Shown: positions 7,465-16,199, numbered from the stretch's first letter. The stretch is DNA of 64,000 nucleotides from WHSW01 sp963742205 (GCA_963742205.1 CAVUKZ010000012.1:372001-436000); one strand, 5' to 3'. Notes: generated by a model from the letters alone, not told the origin. Numbers and translations are program-made.

Positions 7465-8916
7465 ATGAACACGCCTCGACCGCACGTCATCGTCCTCTTC
7501 GGCGCCACCGGAGATCTGGCGCACCGCAAGCTGCTCCCGGGCCTCCTGCACCTGTCGAGCCTCGAGCTCCTCGGCGACTTCGAGGTCGTCGGCACCTCGC
7601 TCGAGCCCCTCACCGACGATCAGTTCCGCCAGCTCGCGCGCGATGCGTGCGAGCGGTTTGGCCACGGTGCGGTCGAGCCCGAGACGATCGAGGCGTTCGT
7701 CACCCGGCTGACGTACGTTTCGCAGTCCGCCGGCCCGGAGGGGCTCGCGGCCGCCGTCGACCGCGCGACGGAGAGGCTCGGCGGTGACGCGGGGGTCCTC
7801 CACTACCTGAGCGTGCCCCCGTCGGCCGCGGCCGCCGTCGTGGAGGTGATCAACCAGGCCGGGCTCGGCGACGGGGCGAAGGTGGTGCTCGAAAAGCCGT
7901 TCGGCACCGATCTCGAGACCGCCCGGAAGCTGAACGACATCGTCCACCGGGTCTTCGACGAGGACCAGATCTACCGGATCGACCACTTCCTCGGCAAGGA
8001 GGCGGCGCTCAACATCCTCGCGCTGCGGTTCGCCAACGGCCTCTTCGAGCCGATCTGGAACCGCAACCACATCGACCACGTGCAGATCGAGGTCCCCGAG
8101 GAGCTCGGGCTCGAGCAGCGAGCCTCGTTCTACGAGCAGACGGGCGCCTTCCGCGACATGGTCGTCACGCACCTCTTCCAGGTGCTCGCCTTCGTGGCCA
8201 TGGAGCCGCCCACGGAGCTGACGCCGTTCGCGATCAGCCTCGAGAAGGACAAGGTCTTCCGCTCGCTCTGCCCGCTCGATCCGAACGACGTCGTCCGCGG
8301 GCAGTACGAGGGCTATCGCTCGGAGCCCGGGGTCGCCCCGGACTCGCAGACCGAGACGATGGTCGCGCTGCGCTGCTACGTGGACAACTGGCGCTGGTCG
8401 GGTGTCCCGTTCTACCTGCGCACCGGAAAGCGCCTGGCCGAGGGTGCCCGGATCATCTCGATCGCCTTCCGGGAGCCGCCGAAGAGCATGTTCCCGCACA
8501 CGTCCGGGGTCGGCGACTACGGCCCCGACCACCTCACGTTCGACCTCGACGAGGCCTCGCGCCTCTCGCTCTCCTTCTACGGCAAGCGCCCCGGGCCGGG
8601 GATGGTGCTCGAGAAGCTCAGCATGCAGTTCTCGATCGCCGAGATGGGGGACGCGGCCGGCGTGCTCGAGGCCTACGAGCGGCTGATCTGGGACGCGCTC
8701 GCCGGCGACGCGACGCTGTTCACGACCGCCGAGGGCATCGAGCGCCTCTGGGAGGTGGCCACCCCGCTGCTCGAGCATCCGCCGCCGGTGATCCCGTACG
8801 AGCAGGGATCCTGGGGCCCGCCGGAGGTCAACGACGTGATCGCCCCGTACCGCTGGCGGCTGCCGTTTGAGCGCCCGTGGCGCCAGGCGAAGGTCACCGC
8901 GCCCGTCGCCTCCTGA
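7465..8916 (+). CDS. zwf: Glucose-6-phosphate 1-dehydrogenase
   Basis: This enzyme oxidises glucose-6-phosphate to 6-phosphogluconolactone with NADP+ (or NAD+), the entry step of the oxidative pentose phosphate pathway in the cytoplasm. The 483-residue length is normal. GATGDL at about residues 14-19 is the nucleotide-binding fingerprint, EKPFG at about 144-148 follows, and RIDHFLGKE at about 172-180 is the diagnostic substrate site with the catalytic-side lysine and histidine. ATG 7465 is used; GTG directly before it is possible. No strong ribosome site is visible. A perfect inverted repeat follows the stop. Confidence 0.96.
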   Translation: MNTPRPHVIVLFGATGDLAHRKLLPGLLHLSSLELLGDFEVVGTSLEPLTDDQFRQLARDACERFGHGAVEPETIEAFVTRLTYVSQSAGPEGLAAAVDRATERLGGDAGVLHYLSVPPSAAAAVVEVINQAGLGDGAKVVLEKPFGTDLETARKLNDIVHRVFDEDQIYRIDHFLGKEAALNILALRFANGLFEPIWNRNHIDHVQIEVPEELGLEQRASFYEQTGAFRDMVVTHLFQVLAFVAMEPPTELTPFAISLEKDKVFRSLCPLDPNDVVRGQYEGYRSEPGVAPDSQTETMVALRCYVDNWRWSGVPFYLRTGKRLAEGARIISIAFREPPKSMFPHTSGVGDYGPDHLTFDLDEASRLSLSFYGKRPGPGMVLEKLSMQFSIAEMGDAAGVLEAYERLIWDALAGDATLFTTAEGIERLWEVATPLLEHPPPVIPYEQGSWGPPEVNDVIAPYRWRLPFERPWRQAKVTAPVAS

Positions 8917-8920
8917 GCAC

Positions 8921-8945
8921 CTTCTGAGCTGACGCCCCTCAGAAG
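8921..8945. terminator. Candidate bidirectional terminator between zwf and the SGNH hydrolase gene
   Basis: CTTCTGAG at 8921-8928 is the exact reverse complement of CTCAGAAG at 8938-8945, with a nine-base loop. The hairpin sits between two convergent genes and includes the stop codon of the minus-strand gene. There is no T-run, as is common for hairpin terminators in high-GC actinobacteria. Confidence 0.5.
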
Positions 8946-9865
8946 CCGCCCAGCGGCGCGCAGGCGTCGACCGCCTGGCTGATCAGCTGCGCGCGGGCGT
9001 CCGCTCCCTCGGCCGTCGGGTGCAGGTTGTCGCTCTGCATCAACTCCGGGTGCGTGGCGACGAACCCGGCCCAGTCGGGGGTGACGGTTGCCGGCCGCGA
9101 GGCCGCGAACGCCTGCACGACGCGGTTCTTGCCGCTCGAGTTGACGCCGTCGACGCTGAGGCCGTGGATCGTCGGCACGACCATGCACCGGTCGCCGACG
9201 ATCTTCGCCACCGCCTGCAGGCGACCGGCGAGGATCTCCGGATACGACGGGTTGTCGTTGGTCCCGGCGTCGAAGACGATCACCGACTGCGACGGGTCAT
9301 AGCTCTCCTGGAAGAGCTCGAAGATCTGCAGGCTGGAGTAGCCGCCGACCGCGTTCACGGTCAGCTTCGAAGCGGGCAGGTAGTTCTTCAGGTAGGGCGA
9401 GGTCAGCACCTCGAGGCTGTCGCCGACGACGAGGACGCCGCCGTCGCCGCCGGACGCGCGCACGCTCGGGACCGACGCCGGCGCCGAGCCATCGAGACCC
9501 CCGAGCCCGCCGGAGCCGGGACGGCCGCCGCCGGTGAGCTCGCTCTCGCGCAGCGCCCGCCGGCGTGCCGCGGCCCGCGCCAGTTGCTCGCCGGCCGCCG
9601 CGCGGCCGTCGGTCGCCCCCTGGGCGTCGCCGTCGCGCTCACCCTGGCGGCGCCCGTTGGTCTGCCCGATCGGGAATCCCCGGTCGAGGCCCTTTGAGAA
9701 GGCGCCCCCCTGCTCGTCCGTGTACGCGACGCGCTCGGCCTTGTGGCGAGCAGCCGCGGCCTCCTGGTCGCTGGGGGCCGCCGCGGCACCGACGAGGTAG
9801 CCGCCGACGCCGACCGCGACGGCGAGCAGGACCGCCGCGAGCATCGTCCAACCCCGGATCCGCAC
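8939..9865 (-). CDS. Membrane-anchored SGNH-family hydrolase
   Basis: The 308-residue protein has an N-terminal membrane anchor (about residues 8-30, ending GGYLVGAAAA), a charged Ala/Gly-rich stretch to about 105 and a glycine-rich linker. The SGNH/GDSL-like domain starts at VLVVGDS with the nucleophile near Ser150; AGTNDN supplies the Asn block and SDNLHPTAEG near residues 278-287 gives the Asp-x-x-His pair. These enzymes de-acylate carbohydrates or lipids outside the membrane. It is divergent from the OafA-type acyltransferase, whose own C-terminus is an SGNH domain, so both may tune acylation of a surface glycan. Start is GTG at 9865. Confidence 0.85.
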   Translation of the reverse strand: MRIRGWTMLAAVLLAVAVGVGGYLVGAAAAPSDQEAAAARHKAERVAYTDEQGGAFSKGLDRGFPIGQTNGRRQGERDGDAQGATDGRAAAGEQLARAAARRRALRESELTGGGRPGSGGLGGLDGSAPASVPSVRASGGDGGVLVVGDSLEVLTSPYLKNYLPASKLTVNAVGGYSSLQIFELFQESYDPSQSVIVFDAGTNDNPSYPEILAGRLQAVAKIVGDRCMVVPTIHGLSVDGVNSSGKNRVVQAFAASRPATVTPDWAGFVATHPELMQSDNLHPTAEGADARAQLISQAVDACAPLGGF

Positions 9866-9957
9866 GCGGTCAGCGTAAAGAAGTGGGTGGGTCCCCTAGC
9901 CTCGGACGGCATCCGATGTCGCTGATTGAGTTCCCGTCAGGCGAGCGGTAGCCGTCC

Positions 9958-11946
9958 GTGCCCGAGCCAGTCAAGACCGGCCAGCGCTACATGCCCGGAC
10001 TCGATGGTCTGCGGGCAGTCGCAGTGCTGGGCGTACTCGCCTACCACCTCGGCGCCGACTGGATCCCCGGAGGCCTGCTGGGGGTCGGCGTCTTCTTCAC
10101 CCTCAGCGGCTACCTGATCACCGACCTGCTGCTCGCGCAGGTGCAGCGGCGCGGGCGGATCGACCTCCCGGGGTTCTGGCTCGCCCGGGCACGGCGCCTG
10201 CTCCCGGCGCTGGTCGTGCTGCTGATCGTGGTCATGGCCTGGGTGACCGTGATCGGCCCGCACCAGCCCTCCGACTTCCGCCAGTCCGCGGGCAGCGCGC
10301 TCTTTTACTTCCAGAACTGGTGGCTGATCTTCCACGACGTCTCCTACTTCACCCAGTTCGCGTCGCCGGAGCCGCTCAACCACCTCTGGTCGCTGTCGGT
10401 GGAGGAGCAGTTCTACATCTTCTGGCCCTTCCTGCTGCTGATCGGGCTGAAGCTCGTTCCCGAGGTGCGGGCGGGCTCGCAGATCCGCCCCCGCCTGGCC
10501 CTCGTGACGCTCGCGGCGGCGCTCGTCTCGGTCGTGCTGATGGCGGTGCTCTACCGCTCCAGCCTCGACCCGTCCCGGGTCTACTACGGCACCGACACGC
10601 GGGCGCAGGAGCTGCTGATCGGCGCGGCGCTGGCGATGGTCTGGCCGAGCCGGATGCTGCGCGCGGGGATCCCCGGCGGGGCGCGGCGGCTGCTCGACGG
10701 CGGCGGGGCCATCGGCCTGCTCGTGATCGCGCTCATGTTCTGGCGCTGCGGCGAGTTCTCGCCGTTCCTCTACCGCGGCGGCTTCCTCCTGCTCTCGATC
10801 GCGACGGCGCTCGTCGTCGCGGCGTCGGCGCACCCGGCCGCGCGGCTCGGCCCGATCCTGGGGATCCAGCCCATGCGCTGGATCGGCGAGCGCTCCTACG
10901 GCATCTATCTCTGGCACTTCCCGATCATCGTTCTCACGACCCCCGCCGACGCCCACGGCCCGGACCTGGTGCGGGCGCTGCTCCAGCTCGCCGCCACCCT
11001 GGTGATCGCCGCGCTCTCGTGGAAGTACGTGGAGAACCCGATCCGCCATGGAGCGCTGCGGCGCCTGCGGGGCCCGCAGCGGGTGAGCCGCGCCGGCGCG
11101 GCCGCGATGGGCCTCTGCGGGTTGATCGTCGCCGCCGCGCTGGCCGGCGTCGCGGGGGTCGGGGTCGGCAAGGACGCCTCGGCGGCGCCCGGGAACCTGA
11201 CGGTCGCCGAGACCGTCGACTCAGGCTCGGTTCGGGCCGCGTCCGTCGATGACGCGAACCGGACCGCCTGCGAGTCGATCGTCCACATCGGCGACTCGAC
11301 CTCCGAGGGGCTGGTCTCGGCGAACTACCTGCCGAACGCCAACCAGCGGATCAGCGGCACCTATGGCCGGGTCGGCGTCGACACCCAGCACTTCGAGATC
11401 TCGGGGGCGAGGTCGATCTACGAGACGTTCGAGGGACAGGCGAACGCCTATGACGTCGCCAAGTCGTGGCAGGACCGCGGCTTCGACGGTTGCTGGGTGC
11501 TGGCGCTGGGGACGAACGAGGCCGCGAACGTCGCCGCCGGCTCCAACTACGGCTTCGACCAGCGGATCGACCGGATGATGCAGGTCGCCGACGGCGATCC
11601 GGTGCTGTGGATCAACACCAAGTCGCTGCTCACCGACGGCCCGTACGCGGAGCCGAACATGGAGCGCTGGGACCAGGCGTTGCTCGACGCCTGCGACAGG
11701 TACCCCAACATGCGGATCTACGACTGGGCCTCCGACGTCAAGGACAACTGGTTCATCGATGACGGCATCCACTACACGACCCCGGGCTACGCGGCGCGGG
11801 CGCGGCTGATCGCGAGCGCGCTCCTGGAGGCCTTCCCCGCGTCGGCTCCGGTCGACGCGCCGGCGGGCGAGTGCGTCATCCATCCGCCGAACAAGCTCCC
11901 CGAGGAGCCGAAGTCGAAGTCGGGCCACCGGGGCGGCTCGGCCTAG
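9958..11946 (+). CDS. OafA/YrhL-type membrane acyltransferase with C-terminal SGNH domain
   Basis: GTG 9958 starts a 662-residue protein. Residues 1-380 form the acyltransferase-3 domain with about ten or eleven membrane helices; YMPGLDGLRAVAVLGVLAYH near the N-terminus carries the catalytic histidine region and FFTLSGYLITDLLL plus LWSLSVEEQFYIFWP are the family signatures. An eleventh helix near 375-395 leads to an extracytoplasmic SGNH domain with VHIGDSTSEG and DDGIHYTTPGYA. Family members transfer acyl groups to peptidoglycan, lipopolysaccharide or other surface sugars. Neighbours are envelope proteins, which supports a cell-surface target. Confidence 0.93.
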   Translation: MPEPVKTGQRYMPGLDGLRAVAVLGVLAYHLGADWIPGGLLGVGVFFTLSGYLITDLLLAQVQRRGRIDLPGFWLARARRLLPALVVLLIVVMAWVTVIGPHQPSDFRQSAGSALFYFQNWWLIFHDVSYFTQFASPEPLNHLWSLSVEEQFYIFWPFLLLIGLKLVPEVRAGSQIRPRLALVTLAAALVSVVLMAVLYRSSLDPSRVYYGTDTRAQELLIGAALAMVWPSRMLRAGIPGGARRLLDGGGAIGLLVIALMFWRCGEFSPFLYRGGFLLLSIATALVVAASAHPAARLGPILGIQPMRWIGERSYGIYLWHFPIIVLTTPADAHGPDLVRALLQLAATLVIAALSWKYVENPIRHGALRRLRGPQRVSRAGAAAMGLCGLIVAAALAGVAGVGVGKDASAAPGNLTVAETVDSGSVRAASVDDANRTACESIVHIGDSTSEGLVSANYLPNANQRISGTYGRVGVDTQHFEISGARSIYETFEGQANAYDVAKSWQDRGFDGCWVLALGTNEAANVAAGSNYGFDQRIDRMMQVADGDPVLWINTKSLLTDGPYAEPNMERWDQALLDACDRYPNMRIYDWASDVKDNWFIDDGIHYTTPGYAARARLIASALLEAFPASAPVDAPAGECVIHPPNKLPEEPKSKSGHRGGSA

Positions 11947-11954
11947 CCGGCCGG

Positions 11955-13056
11955 TCAGCCCGTGTGGTGGAAGAAGGCCCAGCGGTCGTAGAGGCCGAGG
12001 GCGGCGGCGAGCGAGTCGCCGGCGATCCGCGATTTGCCGCCGCTGCCGACCAGGATCGCCGTCACGATTCGCGGCGAGTCGCCGCGCTTGGTGACCTCGA
12101 TCCGGCGCACGTGTCCGTCGGCGTAGGAGGCCAGCCGCGAGTCGAGCTCCGAGTCGCTGAACCGCAGCTTCCATCGATGCAGGGGGGAGAGGTCGTCGTA
12201 GGGGTCCTTGACGCTCTCCAGATACGGGACCCGTGGGCCCGCCGAGGAAACGTGACTCGGTGCGCCCGCCCGAGGCGGAGAAGTAGGTCGTCTGCGCGAC
12301 CTCGCCGCGGTAGGTCGCGACCTCGCCGCGGGTCGCCGCGATGGCGCGGTCGGTGCGGCTCGCCTCGGCCCGGGTCCCCTTGTAGACCTGGGTGCGGGTG
12401 TCCGGATAGACGTCGAACGCCCGCCCGCCGACGTCGGTCGACAGCGCGATCGAGCGGCAGGCGACCGCAAACGCCTTCAGCGTCTCGCGCGGCCACTCGG
12501 CCGGGACCTCGGCCGGCACCGACCCGCGGGCGTAGTCGTCGACCGCGACCGCGTTGACGATCAGCAGCGAGCCGTCGCGGGCGAGGAAGTCGAGCGCGCC
12601 GCGATAGGCGCCGAGGCCGCCGGCCTCGAGCGGCCGCCGCCCGGAGGCGCGCAGGTGCGATCCGCAGCGCTCGAGGGTCGAGCCGTCGGCGGACAGCAGG
12701 CTCACCGATGAGCCCGCGCGGGCGGCGACGTACGTGCGACCCGGCTTCAGCCGGCGCCCGCAGGCGCGGTCGGCGCCGCTGAACCTCGCCGAGCCGGAGG
12801 TCGAGTCGAGCAGCACCCGGACCCGGCTCGCGGAGTCGGTGCGCTTGATCCGCAGGTGGCGGAAGTAGTGGTCGATGATCTCCCGGTAGCCGGCGCCGTG
12901 CTTGCCGTAGCCGTAGGCGCCATAGGCGCTCATGCCGACCCCGTGGCCGAAGCCGGCGCCGCGGACGAGCCACGATCCCGAGGCGGTCGCGGGGACGCAG
13001 ACGAGCGCCGCGGTGAGCCCCACCACGACCACCGCCAGACGAGCTCTGCTTCGCAT
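11955..13056 (-). CDS. SpoIID/LytB-domain secreted protein (one frameshift)
   Basis: ATG 13056 begins a signal peptide (RLAVVVVGLTAALVCVPATASG) followed by RGAGFGHGVGMSAYGAYGYGKHG, the glycine-rich SpoIID signature, and VNAVAVDDYARGSVPAEVPAEWPRETLKAFAVACRS, the SpoIID core. The frame breaks near 12238 in a GGGCCC run; the next frame continues RVPYLESVKDPYDDLSPLHRWK to FFHHTG. The repaired product is about 366 residues, normal for LytB-like proteins, which are lytic transglycosylase-related factors acting on denuded glycan strands. GTG at 13065, directly behind AGGAGG, is an alternative start. Confidence 0.86.
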
Positions 13057-13164
13057 CGACGCCACGGGCCTCCTACCTAGCGTTCCGTCCATCCTGGGGG
13101 AAACCCTCGGATCGGCTCCCCGATGCGGTGAGAGCGTCTCCACGCACGACGCTAATACTTTGCT

Positions 13165-13305
13165 AACATGCCGCGCCGACCTGCTGAATCACTCACCAAC
13201 AAGCGGTGAGGAGCGGGGGACCCAAGTGTTGGGGCGAGTCGCGGCCACGGCCGTGTAGCGCAAGCTCTTTTGCGCGAGCCCGTCAGCTAACCCCGTAAGC
13301 GACGA
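13165..13305 (+). ncRNA. c-di-AMP riboswitch (ydaO/yuaA type)
   Basis: The leader of the transglycosylase gene matches the ydaO-yuaA aptamer closely. Seen in order are CCGACCTGCTGAATCACTC, GAGCGGGGGACCCAA at 13210-13224, GGGGCGAGTC at 13231-13240, CCGTGTAGCGCAAG at 13251-13264, and the diagnostic 3' block GAGCCCGTCAGCTAACCCCG at 13275-13294 followed by TAAGCG. This class binds cyclic di-AMP and usually turns expression off when the messenger is high; in actinobacteria it precedes cell-wall hydrolases of the Rpf type, as here. The switch mechanism, termination or start masking, was not resolved. A possible -10, TAACAT, lies at 13164-13169. Confidence 0.92.
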
Positions 13306-13324
13306 AAGAGCGGAGAACGTAGGC

Positions 13325-13780
13325 GTGCACTTTCAGACTTACTCGGCGCGGCTGATCGCGACGTCGATCGTCGGCGCGGCCCTGACCCTCGTCCTCGGCG
13401 CCACCAGCGCCCTCGCCGGCCCCGGCTCCGGCGGCGTCGGCTACGGCTCCGGAAGCGAGGCCCAGCCCAGCGGATCGGGCAGCTCGGGCGGCGCGGACAA
13501 CCGCACCCCGTCGAAGTACAACCGCCTCTGGGACCGGGTCTCGCCGGACGACCGCGACTGGGCCCGCAAGGTGAGCTGGTGCGAGTCGGGCCGCGACCCG
13601 GACGCGCTTGGCCTCGGCGGCCAGTACCGCGGCGCCTTCATGTTCACCCGAGACGCGTGGAAGACCTCGCCGAAGACGCCCGGCGGCGATCCGATCGACT
13701 ACTCGTACCGGACCCAGGCCGTGGTCGCGGTGGCGCTGAAGAAGCGCGACGGCACCCGCCCCTGGCCCGTCTGCGGCTGA
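13325..13780 (+). CDS. Secreted Rpf-like transglycosylase
   Basis: A 151-residue secreted protein starting with GTG at 13325, ten bases after GGAGA. Residues 8-31 form a signal peptide ending SALAG; a Gly/Ser-rich linker follows to about residue 60. The catalytic domain runs from DRDWARKVSWCESGRDPDALG to the end, with Glu87 in CESG as the expected catalytic acid and QYRGAFMFTRDAW next. This is the transglycosylase-like (resuscitation-promoting factor) fold, which cleaves peptidoglycan glycan strands and promotes regrowth. The c-di-AMP riboswitch directly upstream ties its expression to envelope or osmotic state. Confidence 0.92.
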   Translation: MHFQTYSARLIATSIVGAALTLVLGATSALAGPGSGGVGYGSGSEAQPSGSGSSGGADNRTPSKYNRLWDRVSPDDRDWARKVSWCESGRDPDALGLGGQYRGAFMFTRDAWKTSPKTPGGDPIDYSYRTQAVVAVALKKRDGTRPWPVCG

Positions 13781-13810
13781 GCTTCGCCACCGAGCGCTAG
13801 CGTCCCCGGC

Positions 13811-14146
13811 GTGCCGGAGCCAGCGCCAGGACGTCGCCGCGCGATCGTCGCGACCGCGGCGGTCGCGATCGTCGTCGCGGCCGGAGCCGGCGGCTATCTG
13901 ATCGGCCGGTCCTCGGGCGAGGACCTCGACGCAGCCGCGGCGGCCGGCAGCCGGGCGGGCAAGGCCGCGGCCGCTCGCGACGGACGCGAGGAGGGCTACG
14001 CCCAGGGGCTGCGCCTGGGCCGCAAGCGCGGCTATGAGGCGGCGTTCCCCGAGGCCTATCAGGCTGCCTACGCGCGGCAGTTCCGAGCCGCCGAGGTCGA
14101 CCCGCCGACGCGGATCGCGGTCCCCGAGTCGGCGAACGGGCCCTGA
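13811..14146 (+). CDS. Small membrane-anchored Gly/Ala-rich protein
   Basis: GTG 13811 gives 111 residues. A basic start (PGRRRA) leads into one membrane helix at about residues 11-28 ending GGYLIGRSSGED, followed by an alternating Ala/Arg/Gly segment (AAARDGREEGYAQGLRLGRKRGYEAA) that should form a charged helix. The same architecture, membrane helix ending GGYLxG then glycine-spaced charged helix, begins the SGNH hydrolase gene at 8939-9865. No enzyme domain is visible. It lies 30 bases after the transglycosylase, probably in the riboswitch-controlled transcript. Function unknown. Confidence 0.7.
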   Translation: MPEPAPGRRRAIVATAAVAIVVAAGAGGYLIGRSSGEDLDAAAAAGSRAGKAAAARDGREEGYAQGLRLGRKRGYEAAFPEAYQAAYARQFRAAEVDPPTRIAVPESANGP

Positions 14147-14883
14147 CCGACGCCAGGTCCCGAGCAGCCGAAGCGCCGGGTCACGCTCGACTGGTACCGG
14201 GACCTGTTCCAGATCCCGGACCTGACGAGCGCCCTGTTGCACTCGCTCGAGATCGCGGCGCTCAGCACCCTGATCGCCGTGGCGATCGGGATCCCCGCGG
14301 CGCTCGCCCTGGCCCGATACCGCTTCCGCGGCAAGGCGGCGGGGAGCTCGTGATCCTCGCCGACGTCGCCGCCCCCTCGGTCGTCGTCGGCGCTTCGCTG
14401 CTCGGGCTCTTCGTCTACCTCGGCATCCCGCGCGGCTTCGGGACCATCCTGCTCGCCCACGTCGCGTTCAACGTCGCCTTCGTGGTCGTCGTCCTGCAGG
14501 CGAGGCTCGGCGACCTCGACGAGTCGCTCGGCGAGGCGGCCCGCGACCTCGGTGCGAGCCCGTGGGTCGCGTTCTGGAAGATCACGTTCCCGTTGATCTT
14601 CCCCGGGATCCTGGCCGCGGCGCTGCTGGCGTTCGCGCTCTCGATCGACGACTTCATCATCACCAGCTTCGTCGCCGGCCAGACGCTGACCTTCCCGCTC
14701 TGGGTCTACGGCGCGGTCAAGGTCGGGATCCCGCCCCAGGTGTTCGTGATGGGGACGCTGATCTTCGTCGTCGGGGTCGCGTTCGCGATCGCCGCCTGGT
14801 TCGCCCAACGGCGCGGCGACGCCAGCCTGCGGCCGGCTCGGGAGGCCGACGCCCAGGATCAGTACGCCGGCGCCGCCGCGTAG
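14147..14883 (+). pseudogene. PotC-like ABC permease, 5'-truncated and frameshifted
   Basis: The frame from about 14171 reads VTLDWYRDLFQIPDLTSALLHSLEIAALSTLIAVAIG and ARYRFRGKAA, then shifts near 14340 into LVILADVAAPSVVVGASLLGLFVYLGIPRG, the EAA loop EAARDLGASPWVAFWKITFPLI and SIDDFIITSFVAG. This is the inner-membrane permease of a spermidine/putrescine-type importer. The first membrane helix and start codon are missing: an in-frame TGA lies at 14144 and no start follows. No PotA, PotB or PotD neighbour is present, so the gene is an orphan remnant or an assembly chimera. Its end overlaps the convergent sigma gene by 25 bases. Confidence 0.75.
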
Positions 14884-15629
14884 GTCCAGGGGCGCTCGCC
14901 CGCCGGCCGGGGGTCGGCGACCAGGCCGACCAGGCCCTCGACGTCGCCGCGCTCGATCGCGGTCAGGTACTCGACCACCGCCTCGCGCCCGCCAGGCGCG
15001 GGCGTCGGGCCGGCCGGCTGGGCGAGGGCGACCGCCGCGGTCGCCCGCGCCCGTTGCAGGGCGCTGTTCGCGGCCGCGACCGTGGTCGAGAGCTCGCTCG
15101 CCGTCTCCCGGGCCGAGTAGCCGAGCACGTCGCGAAGCAGGAGCACGTTGCGCTGCAACGGCGGCAGCGGCTCCAGGGCCGCGGCGAGGGCGAGCTCGGC
15201 GCGCTCGCGCTCCTCGTAGTCGTCGGCGGGGGTCCGCGGCCCGATCTGCTCGAGCCCGGCCACGGCCTCGTCGTAGGGCTCGAACACGATCTCCGTCCGG
15301 CGCTCGCCGGTGGCATGCGAATGGTCCCCGGAATCCGCCTCCAACGGCACGATCCGCTGGCGGCGCGTGGCGATCGCGTTCAGGCAGGCGTTGGTGGCGA
15401 TCCGGTGCAGCCAGGCGCCCAGCGGGGCCCGGCCCTCGAAGCGCGGCAGCGCGCGCCAGGCGCGCAACAGGGTCTCCTGGGTCGCGTCCTCGGCATCGTC
15501 GTCGGAGCGCAGCATGCGGCCGCAGTGGCGGCGCAGCTCGGCCCGCCGCGGCCCGATGAGGCGGCCGAACGCCGCGCGGTCGCCCCCGCGCGCCGCCGCC
15601 AGCAGGGCGGCGTCGTCGGTGCCCGTCAC
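14859..15629 (-). CDS. ECF sigma factor of the SigX5/SigG group, C-terminally shortened
   Basis: GTG 15629 starts a 256-residue sigma-70 protein. Region 2 is seen in DDAEDATQETLLRAWRALPRFEGRAPLGAWLHRIATNACLNAIATRR and region 4 in LPPLQRNVLLLRDVLGYSARETASELSTTVAAANSALQRAR. The insert FEPYDEAVAGL between them is typical of the SigX5-like group, which normally carries a full SnoaL-like domain at the C-terminus. Here that domain stops after EYLTAIERGDVEGLVGLVAD, with an unrelated Pro/Ala tail, so about 70-90 residues are missing. It is coupled to the upstream gene through a GTGA overlap. Confidence 0.85.
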   Translation of the reverse strand: MTGTDDAALLAAARGGDRAAFGRLIGPRRAELRRHCGRMLRSDDDAEDATQETLLRAWRALPRFEGRAPLGAWLHRIATNACLNAIATRRQRIVPLEADSGDHSHATGERRTEIVFEPYDEAVAGLEQIGPRTPADDYEERERAELALAAALEPLPPLQRNVLLLRDVLGYSARETASELSTTVAAANSALQRARATAAVALAQPAGPTPAPGGREAVVEYLTAIERGDVEGLVGLVADPRPAGERPWTYAAAPAY

Positions 15630-16093
15630 GCGCCCACCCCGAGCTGCTCGTCGACCAGCAGGACCGGCCGGCCAAGGCGCGGCCAGCCCCGTTCGCTCGC
15701 GCGCCGGGCGAGGGCTGAGGCGGCGGCGGCCCCGGCCCCGCGCCCGCCGAGCACCAGGCGTTCGGGGTCGGCGTCCAGCTCGTCGGCGTGGTCCGCCGAC
15801 CAGTGCAGGGCCGCCTCGGCGCGCGCCAGCGCGGATCGCCGCCCACCCGCATCGCGTGTCGCCCAGGGCACGCACAGGACGACCGCCCCGAGGCGACCGC
15901 ACAGCGCGTGGGCGAGCCGGTCGTCGTCGGGCCGCGCGCGCCCTGACCGCGACGCGTCGCCAAGCAGGACGAACAGTGGCGGCGTCGCGCCGGGATCGCC
16001 CGCGAACGGCCAGCGCACCCGCACCGCGATCGGCCCGCCGGCCGCGCGGAGCACCAGGTCGGCGACCCTGCGCACTTCCTCGGTCCCGTTCAT
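15626..16093 (-). CDS. Degenerate alpha/beta-hydrolase-like protein
   Basis: ATG 16093 gives 155 residues. VRWPFAGDPGATPPLFVLLGDASR, ADELDADPERLVLGGRGAGAAAASALARRASERG and RPVLLVDEQ follow the order of an HSL-type esterase (oxyanion strand, nucleophile helix, next strand). However the elbow expected as G-x-S-x-G reads GGRGAG, so the nucleophile serine is absent, and the acid/histidine lobe is missing. It may be a non-catalytic relic or a regulatory paralogue. It is divergent from the LysR-HTH/esterase fusion and its stop overlaps the sigma factor start (GTGA). Confidence 0.6.
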   Translation of the reverse strand: MNGTEEVRRVADLVLRAAGGPIAVRVRWPFAGDPGATPPLFVLLGDASRSGRARPDDDRLAHALCGRLGAVVLCVPWATRDAGGRRSALARAEAALHWSADHADELDADPERLVLGGRGAGAAAASALARRASERGWPRLGRPVLLVDEQLGVGA

Positions 16094-16151
16094 CGCGGGG
16101 ATGGTCCCGGCGCGGCGGCGTCGGGGAAAGTCCGATTGCGCATTGCGGTCG

Positions 16152-16164
16152 TGCGGATTTCGCA
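16152..16164. promoter_or_regulatory. LysR-type box in the divergent promoter
   Basis: TGCGGATTTCGCA is a T-N11-A palindrome with perfect TGCG/CGCA arms. It lies between the divergent degenerate hydrolase (start 16093) and the LysR-HTH fusion gene (start 16200), which is where a LysR-type protein normally binds to autoregulate. Confidence 0.5.
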
Positions 16165-16199
16165 TCACCAAGTGCGCGCCGGGGGCGGATAATCGGCGG

